Positions 13,141-18,236 of a stretch of 20,535 bases of DNA are shown piece by piece. Position 1 is the stretch's first letter; each line of letters starts with the position of its first letter. The translations under genes were made by a program, and so were the position numbers. Under the pieces are notes generated by a model, which saw nothing but the letters and a program-made list of their open reading frames with translations, did not search any database and had not been told where the DNA came from. Source of the stretch: a virus. Location of the stretch: IMG/VR virus record IMGVR_UViG_3300019889_000043, positions 1-20,535 of that record. One strand, 5' to 3'.

Positions 13141-13730
13141 TGGTTGAACAGGGTGCCAAGCTTCGACGTGTTGACGATCTGCATGGTCGTCCAGCGTTCG
13201 ACGCTGCCATCGGCCTTGGTGACGGTCAGGGTCGAGTAACCCCAGACGTGCGAACCGGTCAGCGAGGCGTCTACGACTTCGCCGATCTTGTTGACGATCT
13301 TCATGACGAAGAGGTCGTACTGATCGCCTGCGCCCTTGATCATCTCGGCGACGAAGGCTTCGACGTTCTCTGGCTTGTGAGCGCGGATATTCGGCTCGCC
13401 CCAACGACGGGTTGCTGCCGTGTAGGTCGTCAGGCGGGTGGCCAGATTGTGGCGCGCGTCCATCGTCGCGTTGCCGCGCGGGAATGCGGTGTCGAGGTCC
13501 ATGCCGTGTTCTTCCATCTTGGCGAGGTACTTGCCAGCCAGTGCGCGAGCATCCTGCTCGGCGCGGGCGAAGGCGTCCTGCTTCTGCGGCAGAACAGCGG
13601 CGGTGATCGGGTGGGCAGTGTCGAGGTAGGCGACGGTCTTAGGCATGTGGTGGTCCCCGTTGGGTGGTGGTGGGGGGGCCGCAGCCCCGTTGGTTAAGGA
13701 CGGCTGTTCGTCCTTTGGCTTGTCGCTCAT
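13080..13730 (-). CDS. conserved hypothetical protein, 216 aa
   Basis: Residues 1-28 include a Pro/Ala linker (NGAAAPPPPPNG). The main domain follows, with helices DAFARAEQDARALAGKYLAK and KPENVEAFVAEMIKGAG, then a strand-rich C-terminal part (HVWGYSTLTVTKADG, TTMQIVNTSKLG) and a basic tail. I recognise no named family or catalytic motif. The ATG at 13730 forms ATGA with the preceding stop and has AAGGA seven bases upstream. A second good start exists at 13646 (GGGGA then ACCACCAC then ATG, residue 29), which would omit the linker. The linker DNA resembles the intergenic leaders found elsewhere in this window. Confidence 0.75.
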   Translation of the reverse strand: MSDKPKDEQPSLTNGAAAPPPPPNGDHHMPKTVAYLDTAHPITAAVLPQKQDAFARAEQDARALAGKYLAKMEEHGMDLDTAFPRGNATMDARHNLATRLTTYTAATRRWGEPNIRAHKPENVEAFVAEMIKGAGDQYDLFVMKIVNKIGEVVDASLTGSHVWGYSTLTVTKADGSVERWTTMQIVNTSKLGTLFNQWPTRKAKAPVQETPVRAAA

Positions 13731-13969
13731 AGCCTGATCCTTTCCAGCCGCGCGAATACCTCTTTGGTCAGCGGCTCATGTTTGTCATCGTCGTAGGTGA
13801 TCACCCATCGGCGGCTGGGATAAAACAGCACTGAGACAAAGCAGAGTCTGCCGTCATCAAAGAAAGCACCGTAGCCGTATCCATCCTGCTTCTCGGCCTT
13901 TTTGACAGCCACGCGGACTTCATCCGGCAGCGCGTCAATCGGCACGGCAATGGCCCCGAAGGTTGTCAT
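13727..13969 (-). CDS. hypothetical protein, 80 aa
   Basis: This is a small mixed protein with a strand-rich centre (GYGYGAFFDDGRLCFVSVLFY, SRRWVITYDDD) and a terminal helix (KEVFARLERIR). It shows no membrane segment and no known motif. The ATG at 13969 overlaps the preceding TGA. It is flanked by coupled genes of unknown role. Confidence 0.7.
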   Translation of the reverse strand: MTTFGAIAVPIDALPDEVRVAVKKAEKQDGYGYGAFFDDGRLCFVSVLFYPSRRWVITYDDDKHEPLTKEVFARLERIRL

Positions 13970-14163
13970 GCGTCGTCGCCTATCAGTGAGCGCCGCACGT
14001 CGATCAGCTGCTCGAAGGTTTCGCCGCGCTTGCCGGTCAACGGCTTGTAGTAATAGCCGCTGCGGTCCTTTTCGATGAAGATCGCGCCGACAGCCTTGCC
14101 TTCGAGCCGCACGATTTCAACGCATGGCTTGGCACTGGCAGATGGTTTTTCGAACGTGATCAT
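13966..14163 (-). CDS. hypothetical protein, 65 aa
   Basis: I start this at the ATG at 14163, which forms ATGA with the preceding stop and has AAGG nine bases upstream; longer readings lie under the preceding gene. The product has strands CVEIVRLEG and VGAIFIEKDRSGYYYKPL and a C-terminal helix (TFEQLIDVRRSLIG). The fold is probably small alpha/beta. No family is recognised. Confidence 0.65.
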   Translation of the reverse strand: MITFEKPSASAKPCVEIVRLEGKAVGAIFIEKDRSGYYYKPLTGKRGETFEQLIDVRRSLIGDDA

Positions 14164-14423
14164 TGCCGTTGCCTTCTGTCTGGATGGCCGTGGTCGCCGA
14201 ACAATTCCTGTTCGGAAATGGGGATCATTTCTTGGACTGCCTTGAAGTGCATGGTGAGCATCGCCTTGCGGACCATAGGGGAATGACCGGCCAGCCAGAG
14301 CGACAGCAGTTCGCACAGGACAGCGCCCTGAACACTCGGATCGCGTCTGGCCAGTAGCGGCTTGATCTCTTCGACGATGGCAGCAACGTCGAGGGCCATT
14401 TCTTTTTCAATGGAGGTTGGCAT
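14160..14423 (-). CDS. hypothetical helical protein, 87 aa
   Basis: The sequence is almost entirely helical: DVAAIVEEIKPLLARRDPSVQGAVLCELLSLW and RKAMLTMHFKAVQEMIPI, and the C terminus is basic (HPDRRQRQ). The ATG at 14423 is preceded by AAAGGACCGACCAA, a diverged form of the recurrent AAGGAACCA leader. The pattern resembles small rhizobial proteins of unknown function, but no family name is secure. Confidence 0.7.
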   Translation of the reverse strand: MPTSIEKEMALDVAAIVEEIKPLLARRDPSVQGAVLCELLSLWLAGHSPMVRKAMLTMHFKAVQEMIPISEQELFGDHGHPDRRQRQ

Positions 14424-14619
14424 TTGGTCGGTCCTTTAATTCCCCTTCACCACCTAATACGTGCCGTTCGAGATTGCTGATGCGGGCATGCTGCACCATG
14501 TTGATGTGGTCTTGTTCGCGGTACGCTTTCTGCTGCAGACGGCCCTGATAGAAAATCAGGGCGACCGTCGCACAGTTGGCCACGAGAACGAACACGTTGA
14601 CATAGAAGCTAAAGGGCAT
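14407..14619 (-). CDS. single-span membrane protein, 70 aa
   Basis: Residues about 4-25 form a membrane span (SFYVNVFVLVANCATVALIFY), followed by a basic, polar, helical tail (GRLQQKAYREQD, ARISNLERHVLG), so the tail is probably cytoplasmic. The ATG at 14619 has GAGGAAGGA upstream, one of the strongest sites in the window. The gene overlaps the next start by 17 bases and the preceding gene by 11. It is one of a run of small envelope proteins in this block; the function is unknown. Confidence 0.7.
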   Translation of the reverse strand: MPFSFYVNVFVLVANCATVALIFYQGRLQQKAYREQDHINMVQHARISNLERHVLGGEGELKDRPNANLH

Positions 14620-14770
14620 TGGTGTTTCCTTCCTCTGGCCAGCGCTTTAAGGGCACGAGCCGCAGATTGTCTTCGGCACAAAGAGGGCAATAGATTTCCG
14701 TCTCTTCCGCCAAGCGCCCGCATTCCTTGTCATCGAATCCGCAGATCACGCATTCGAAATGATACTTCAT
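14609..14770 (-). CDS. small zinc-ribbon protein, 53 aa
   Basis: Two Cys-x2-Cys pairs (FECVICG, Cys7/Cys10; YCPLCAE, Cys28/Cys31) with the intervening DDKEC make a rubredoxin-like or zinc-ribbon unit. The ATG at 14770 forms ATGA with the preceding stop, and AGGTCAGGA lies upstream. Such tiny proteins may act as nucleic-acid or protein adaptors; nothing here says which. Confidence 0.7.
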   Translation of the reverse strand: MKYHFECVICGFDDKECGRLAEETEIYCPLCAEDNLRLVPLKRWPEEGNTNAL

Positions 14771-14868
14771 CTGTCCTGACCTTTTTGCAGTGCAACACCG
14801 ACGAACAGGGTGAGTGCCAGCAGCGCAACGCCGAGCAGGATCATGCTCCAAAACAGGATTTGATACAT
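14767..14868 (-). CDS. 33-aa membrane peptide
   Basis: The product is one hydrophobic span (ILFWSMILLGVALLALTLFV) with a short polar tail (ALQKGQDR). The ATG at 14868 overlaps the preceding TGA (TGATG), and GGGAGG lies just upstream, so translation is well supported despite the size. Its role is unknown; it could modify a host membrane protein or assist lysis. Confidence 0.65.
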   Translation of the reverse strand: MYQILFWSMILLGVALLALTLFVGVALQKGQDR

Positions 14869-15128
14869 CACATCCTCCCGTCGATGACTTGGACTTCCTC
14901 GCGCGTCGTCAGCTTGACGATGCGGATCAAGCGCTGCTGGGCGGCGGCGATCTGCGATGCTTGCTCGATGATGAACGGCAGACGCTTTTCGTCGGCTGCG
15001 AGTAGCGGCATCCACATGCCATTAGGTCCCAGCGTGGCGCAGACGCCTTCGGTGCCATCGTCATCGACCGACAGCGCCATCCAGACGCTGTCGATGCTGA
15101 GTAGAGTGTTGATTTGCGGTCCGCTCAT
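14868..15128 (-). CDS. hypothetical protein, 86 aa
   Basis: The start at 15128 forms ATGA with the preceding stop; a start further up would lie inside the previous gene. The ribosome binding site is weak, so translation may depend on coupling. The protein has an N-terminal strand region (SVWMALSVDDDGTEGVCATLG, GMWMPLL) and a C-terminal helical part (IIEQASQIAAAQQRLIRIVKL). No family is recognised. Confidence 0.65.
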   Translation of the reverse strand: MSGPQINTLLSIDSVWMALSVDDDGTEGVCATLGPNGMWMPLLAADEKRLPFIIEQASQIAAAQQRLIRIVKLTTREEVQVIDGRM

Positions 15129-15322
15129 CGAATATGCCCAACGATAATGGCGAAGCACATAAAGCAGAATACGACGAAAATTCCCGCCAAACGACCAGCC
15201 AGACGCCAGTCCATGTTCCAGTCTTTACTGTGTTTTTCCATCTCTTCCGCCAGAATTGCTGACAGGTCTGGCCCTTGTACGCCCTTGGGACCTTGCAAGC
15301 CCTTTTGCTCGTCGCGGCTCAA
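15125..15322 (-). CDS. short collagen-like membrane protein, 65 aa (TTG start)
   Basis: The frame begins with a TTG at 15322 that overlaps the preceding TGA. The N terminus has collagen-type triplets (GLQGPKGVQGP), a short helix follows, and the C terminus is a single membrane span (GIFVVFCFMCFAIIVGHI), so the Gly-rich end probably lies in the cytoplasm. A later ATG at codon 28 (15241) would remove the triplets, so the start is not certain. The Gly-x-Pro run links it in style to the big fibre gene at 2229-4199, but it is too short for a stable collagen helix. Confidence 0.55.
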   Translation of the reverse strand: MSRDEQKGLQGPKGVQGPDLSAILAEEMEKHSKDWNMDWRLAGRLAGIFVVFCFMCFAIIVGHIR

Positions 15323-15738
15323 TTTAGTTTCGCAATCTTGACGTTGTTTGTGTGCGAGACGATGTTCACCATCATCTGGTCTTTGGTAAAGGTGAATTCG
15401 AGCCAGCCATCCTTTTCGAGTGCTGTCTTGATCGTTTCCTTTTCGATGACATCGACGCCGTCATCCCCGCCGAAGGTGGCGCGCTTGATCTCATACCAGC
15501 CACGGGTTTTCTCTGGATTGCACTCCTCGGCATAGATGACGACTGGCTTTTCGCCGTCCGGAAAAGCGCCGTTGTGCATCAGGTAGACGCCCTGATCGCC
15601 GACGATCCAGAAACCCTGTTCCGGATTTTTGTCGCCGTCCATATGCTGCACCAAGTTCGGCCTCGTGCCGTTCGGCCAGTGCTTCTCGGCGTCTGCCCAG
15701 AGCAGCTTCAGGTTCTCGTTTGTGAAGGTGAGTTTCAT
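15319..15738 (-). CDS. DUF3085 protein, 139 aa
   Basis: The region QGFWIVGDQGVYLMHNG, then VVIYAEECNPEK, WYEIKRATFGGDDGVDV (about residues 41-98) is the hallmark of the DUF3085 family, small proteins of unknown function found on plasmids and phages. The N terminus (LTFTNENLKLLWADAEKHW) fits as well. The ATG at 15738 is preceded by CAAGGAACCA, seven bases from the ATG, directly after the previous gene. No catalytic motif is apparent. Confidence 0.85.
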   Translation of the reverse strand: MKLTFTNENLKLLWADAEKHWPNGTRPNLVQHMDGDKNPEQGFWIVGDQGVYLMHNGAFPDGEKPVVIYAEECNPEKTRGWYEIKRATFGGDDGVDVIEKETIKTALEKDGWLEFTFTKDQMMVNIVSHTNNVKIAKLN

Positions 15739-15753
15739 TTGTGGTTCCTTGTT

Positions 15754-15963
15754 TTAGTATTTCAGAAAGCCTTGCCGGTTGCATTCCAGAAGTTCATCGC
15801 GCTCTGCATCTGTCCGATAGTTGGCCTTCAAAGTCTCGCATCGCTCCCGATGCTGCCACGCACGGACAATCTCGGCATCCTGATGAGCCTCATACTCACG
15901 GACGAAAAAGTAGTAAGTGGTGGCGATGATGCAGATACATGCAGCTGCGATGAGGATTTTCAT
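15754..15963 (-). CDS. membrane-anchored protein, 69 aa
   Basis: An N-terminal hydrophobic segment (KILIAAACICIIATTYYFF) is followed by a charged domain of about 50 residues with two cysteines (RCETLKANYR, LLECNRQG). It is either membrane anchored with a periplasmic domain or weakly exported. The ATG at 15963 forms ATGA with the stop of the lipoprotein gene before it. A single-span protein paired with a lipoprotein resembles the i-spanin/o-spanin arrangement of phage lysis, but the order, small size and absence of an endolysin leave this speculative. Confidence 0.7.
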   Translation of the reverse strand: MKILIAAACICIIATTYYFFVREYEAHQDAEIVRAWQHRERCETLKANYRTDAERDELLECNRQGFLKY

Positions 15964-16277
15964 CGTGCCGGTATCCCGCCTTTGTATGGGTACTTTGTCA
16001 ACGTCCCGTCGTTCTGGCGAAAGCCCTTGAGCCGGATGCCCTGCGCGGTAAAGCAATCACTGGCATCGTCGATCAGGTCGTTCGGTGCAATGACGCCGCC
16101 GTAGGCGATGGTTTCTTGCCTTGCGCTGTCGCGCAGCCGCATGCGGCACTGGGCCTTTGCCTGTTCGAGTTTCACCGGACTGATCTTGCCGCCAGCGAGC
16201 GGGACAAATTCTGCCTGTCCCGAAACGCAACCGGCGAGCGGCAGTAACGAGACTGCCAGTATGAGGTATCTCTTCAT
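15960..16277 (-). CDS. putative lipoprotein, 105 aa
   Basis: The N terminus is a lipoprotein signal: MKRYLILAVSLLPLAGC, with the lipobox LAGC (Cys17) as acylation site. The mature part of 89 residues is hydrophilic, with two further cysteines (KAQCRMRLR, SDCFTAQG), and should face the periplasm. The ATG at 16277 forms ATGA with the preceding stop and has GAGGA upstream. It could be the outer-membrane half of a spanin pair or an exclusion lipoprotein; the sequence does not decide. Confidence 0.8.
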   Translation of the reverse strand: MKRYLILAVSLLPLAGCVSGQAEFVPLAGGKISPVKLEQAKAQCRMRLRDSARQETIAYGGVIAPNDLIDDASDCFTAQGIRLKGFRQNDGTLTKYPYKGGIPAR

Positions 16278-16438
16278 CGTGATTCCTCAGAAACGCGGGG
16301 CATGGCGCAAACGGCGACCAGCGCGAAGATGCCGAAGAGAAGACCGAGGATGAGCCAGCCGATAAAGCTACGGCCCTTTGAGGTGGCGATCACGGCGGCG
16401 GTAATGCCGCACATGATCCAGAGTATTGCGAGTTCCAT
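16274..16438 (-). CDS. small two-span membrane protein, 54 aa
   Basis: I find this short gene by direct reading. It encodes MELAILWIMCGITAAVIATSKGRSFIGWLILGLLFG and 18 more residues. Two hydrophobic spans (about residues 3-18 and 26-45) flank the basic turn SKGRS. This hairpin with a WLxLGLLFG second span is familiar from small bacterial and phage membrane proteins of the superinfection-immunity type, but I give no name. The ATG at 16438 has CAAGGAACCA nine bases upstream, and the stop forms ATGA with the lipoprotein gene. Confidence 0.75.
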   Translation of the reverse strand: MELAILWIMCGITAAVIATSKGRSFIGWLILGLLFGIFALVAVCAMPRVSEESR

Positions 16439-16443
16439 TGCGT

Positions 16444-16492
16444 TGGTTCCTTGATTGGTGGGGGCCGAAGCCCCGCTGGTTCCCCTTGCTGT
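16444..16492 (-). promoter_or_regulatory. leader with UUCG hairpin and CAAGGAACCA site
   Basis: In the mRNA, GGGGC-UUCG-GCCCC (16474-16461) is a very stable cUUCGg tetraloop hairpin seven bases before the recurrent CAAGGAACCA (16453-16444). It occupies the whole gap between two genes. The outer ends match those of the 81-bp repeats further right. Confidence 0.5.
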
Positions 16493-16891
16493 TTACTGGC
16501 AGGACGCCGGATTGCGCACGCAAATCTCGGCGGTCTTCTTGCCATTCGGATTGCGGACGACAACCTTCTTGCCGTTGACGACCGCGACTTTGGTTGCCTC
16601 GACCGGCATCCACTTCCAGCCTTGCATGGTCATGCACTGCTTCTTGACGTAGGCGGTGCGGATGGCGTTGCCGATGGCACTGCCGATGGCGGCACCGGCC
16701 ACGAAGGATGCCGATCCCATGGCGAACGAACCTTGCTGCGCGCCCATGGCCATCAGGTTGCACTGTGCGTCGGCCATTTCATAGGTTGGACCAACACCGA
16801 TTTTCGTCCACTGGTTTTGCGCCATGGATGCTGTTGTTCCCATTGCAAGGATAACTGCTACTGCCCCGATTTTTGTGATGTGCTTGTTCAT
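16493..16891 (-). CDS. secreted protein with glycine-zipper segment, 132 aa
   Basis: A classical signal peptide (MNKHITKIGAVAVILAMGTTASMA, cleavage near residue 24) leads to a mature protein with a Gly/Ala/Ser stretch (MGSASFVAGAAIGSAIGNAI, about residues 58-77) that looks like a glycine-zipper membrane insertion. A basic domain with two cysteines follows (KKQCMTMQGW, AEICVRNPASC). It should be periplasmic or outer-membrane associated. CAAGGAACCA lies 14 bases before the ATG, within the second 81-bp repeat. Possible roles are envelope modification or exclusion of other phages, without direct evidence. Confidence 0.75.
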   Translation of the reverse strand: MNKHITKIGAVAVILAMGTTASMAQNQWTKIGVGPTYEMADAQCNLMAMGAQQGSFAMGSASFVAGAAIGSAIGNAIRTAYVKKQCMTMQGWKWMPVEATKVAVVNGKKVVVRNPNGKKTAEICVRNPASCQ

Positions 16892-16901
16892 TTTGTTTCT
16901 G

Positions 16902-16982
16902 TGGTTCCTTGAGCGTCATCTTCAGGCTCGCCATGCTCAGGACGAACGACGGGGTTGGTTCCCCGTTTCGACTTTTATTTGG
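16902..16982. repeat. 81-bp intergenic repeat, copy A
   Basis: It shares a 24-base identical start with copy B, then CGCCATGCTC and a GACGGGGTTGG-TCCCCGTTTCGACTTTT end. It contains an ACGGGG/CCCCGT stem (16949-16966), which on the plus strand is followed by TTCGACTTTT, and the CAAGGAACCA motif at its 5' edge. It fills the gap between two secreted-protein genes. Confidence 0.75.
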
Positions 16983-16991
16983 TTCCCCGTT

Positions 16992-17246
16992 TTAGCAGCT
17001 GTAACCGCAGCCAAGCGTTCCATTGTTTGGCCGTTCCAAACTATACGGGTCTTGAGTGCCGCGTTTGCCGGTGTACGGATTGGTGTTGCCGCGCGTCGAG
17101 TAGTTGTCGAGCGTCGTGTTGTTCCGGTTGGAGCGCTGGTACGATTCGACGTAGGTGCCATTCTTGCGGAAATGACCGCTGACGGTATCCGCCTGCGCCG
17201 CAGTGGCGCAAAGGACAATGGCAAGTGATGCAATGAGAGTTTTCAT
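16992..17246 (-). CDS. small secreted protein with YSTRGNTNPYTGKRGT motif, 84 aa
   Basis: A signal peptide (MKTLIASLAIVLCATAAQA, cleavage near residue 19) precedes a mature peptide of 65 residues: VSGHFRKNGTYVESYQRS, then DNYSTRGNTNPYTGKRGTQDPY. The RxxGTYV and YSTxGNxNPYTGxxGT pieces recur in small exported proteins of many bacteria and phages; the function is unknown to me. Two cysteines close the sequence (LGCGYSC). The ATG is preceded by CAAGGAACCA, inside the 81-bp copy B. Confidence 0.8.
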   Translation of the reverse strand: MKTLIASLAIVLCATAAQADTVSGHFRKNGTYVESYQRSNRNNTTLDNYSTRGNTNPYTGKRGTQDPYSLERPNNGTLGCGYSC

Positions 17247-17287
17247 TTCAGGTTTGGTTCCTTGAGCGTCATCTTCAGACCCGCCAT
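17243..17287 (-). other. possible 14-aa leader peptide in repeat copy B
   Basis: An ATG inside the repeat opens MAGLKMTLKEPNLK, whose TGA overlaps the ATG of the secreted-protein gene. The codons include the CAAGGAACCA motif. Copy A keeps MASLKMTLKEP but lacks the nearby stop. Translation is not shown, and no strong ribosome binding site precedes the ATG. Confidence 0.25.
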
Positions 17288-17335
17288 GCTCTTTGGGCGG
17301 GTGACGGGGTTGGCTCCCCGTTTCGACTTTTTTGG
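17255..17335. repeat. 81-bp intergenic repeat, copy B
   Basis: It is homologous to the 16902-16982 copy and fills the space from just after the coiled-coil gene to just before the secreted-protein gene. It holds two stems: ACCCGCC/GGCGGGT (17279-17302) and ACGGGG/CCCCGT (17304-17321). The second is followed by TTCGACTTTTTT on the plus strand, an intrinsic-terminator shape facing against the genes. Confidence 0.75.
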
Positions 17336-17599
17336 TTAACCTGTAATGCGCTTCAGTATCTCATCGAGTTTGGTGTCGAGTGCGTCAAACTTGTTGTCCA
17401 TACTCGTCTCAAGGTGGGCACGGATTCCCAGAAACTCGCCCTTGAACATGACTTCCAAATCCTGCGACAGTTCAGAGAGGCGGCGGTCGAGTCGGCGCAC
17501 CGATTCGCTGTTGCCCTGTGTCAGTTCACGCAAGTCGCCAAGATCGCGCTGAATGCGCCGCAAAAGTTCCGTGGTGCCGTCGAGTACATCAGCCATCAT
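17336..17599 (-). CDS. coiled-coil protein, 87 aa
   Basis: Nearly the whole sequence is heptad-patterned: TELLRRIQRDLGDLRELTQG, SVRRLDRRLSELSQDLEVMF, FDALDTKLDEILKRI. It should form a dimeric or trimeric rod. ATG 17599 overlaps the preceding TGA, and AAGGG lies six bases upstream. The pattern resembles small coiled-coil proteins common in alphaproteobacterial phages, but no family is assigned. It is the last gene before the first 81-bp repeat. Confidence 0.75.
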   Translation of the reverse strand: MMADVLDGTTELLRRIQRDLGDLRELTQGNSESVRRLDRRLSELSQDLEVMFKGEFLGIRAHLETSMDNKFDALDTKLDEILKRITG

Positions 17600-17895
17600 T
17601 CTTTCCCTTCCAGTTTGCGTTCGAGGCTGCGGCCCATGTCGCCCAGCTTTCGGGAAACATCCTTCAGGCCATCGGCGTGGCTTTCATGACCCTCGCTGCG
17701 CAACCGTGTTGCCAGTTCCTCGTAGTCGTAGGCGGCACGGACTAACCGCTCTGCCGTCCGGAGTGTGATGCTCTTGCGGGCCATTTCGTCTTCGTTCCTT
17801 TCGGCATCGCGCTCTTTGGCGATCATTTGTCCATAAGTCGTCAGGTTGGCTTGTCGCGCCAACGCGTTGAGATGTTCACGGGTGAGGATCGTCAT
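17596..17895 (-). CDS. helical hypothetical protein, 99 aa
   Basis: The N-terminal LTREHLNALARQANLTTYGQMIAK could be a short HTH-like helix pair, and the rest is a long charged helix (ERNEDEMARKSITLRTAERLV and LKDVSRKLGDMGRSLERKL). The ATG at 17895 overlaps the preceding TGA. An internal ATG at codon 38 has its own AAAGGA upstream, so a shorter 62-residue product is possible. No family is recognised. Confidence 0.65.
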   Translation of the reverse strand: MTILTREHLNALARQANLTTYGQMIAKERDAERNEDEMARKSITLRTAERLVRAAYDYEELATRLRSEGHESHADGLKDVSRKLGDMGRSLERKLEGKE

Positions 17896-18131
17896 TGCTC
17901 TGACTCGTCGTGGTCCTCGTCCTCGTCTTCGTCGTTGTCAGGCGCGGCCTCCTCGGCAGCGGCGAGGCGCGCCCAGTAGGCGTCGCGCTCGGCTTGGATG
18001 CGATCCTTCTCGGCCTGCGGCAGGGCGTGATACGCGGCATCCTCGGCGGCGATCTCGGCTTTGGTCTGGGCTTCGCGCTTGGCGTCGTCCTCGGCCATCA
18101 GTTCATCCAGTGTTTGCATTTTGCGGTTCAT
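17892..18131 (-). CDS. acidic helical protein, 79 aa
   Basis: A helical Ala/Glu/Arg-rich body (LDELMAEDDAKREAQTKAEIA, QAEKDRIQAERDAYWARLAA) ends in an acidic tail of about 15 residues (DNDEDEDEDHDESE). I chose the ATG at 18131, which follows CAAGGAACCACACA; an in-frame ATG at 18149 lies upstream of that motif. The acidic tail could mimic DNA or chelate metal, but this is speculation. It is the first gene after the large terminase. Confidence 0.65.
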   Translation of the reverse strand: MNRKMQTLDELMAEDDAKREAQTKAEIAAEDAAYHALPQAEKDRIQAERDAYWARLAAAEEAAPDNDEDEDEDHDESEQ

Positions 18132-18236
18132 TGTGTGGTTCCTTGTCACGTCATGCGTTTACTTTGTATGCACCAATTAGTGATCGGGTGCAACAACTAT
18201 TTCACAAATTAGAGCATGCGCAACAGAATTGGCAGA
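18132..18236 (-). promoter_or_regulatory. 105-base gap after terminase with dyad symmetry
   Basis: The gap contains TTGT-a-TGCACC/GGTGCA-ACAA (18164-18196, 12-base loop) and a second ATTGGC/GCCAAT stem (18228-18245) at the terminase stop. It is AT-rich, and TTGCAC-17-CATACA could be a weak promoter for the accessory block. No T run follows the stems, so an operator or attenuator is likelier than a terminator. Confidence 0.35.

Noticed and set aside
14767-15015. Longer version of the 33-aa membrane peptide
   Set aside because: The upstream 49 codons lie under another gene and are Arg/His-rich shadow sequence; the TGATG overlap and GGGAGG support the short start.
16902-17335. CRISPR array
   Set aside because: There are only two 81-bp copies separated by a complete gene; no short regular repeats or spacers.
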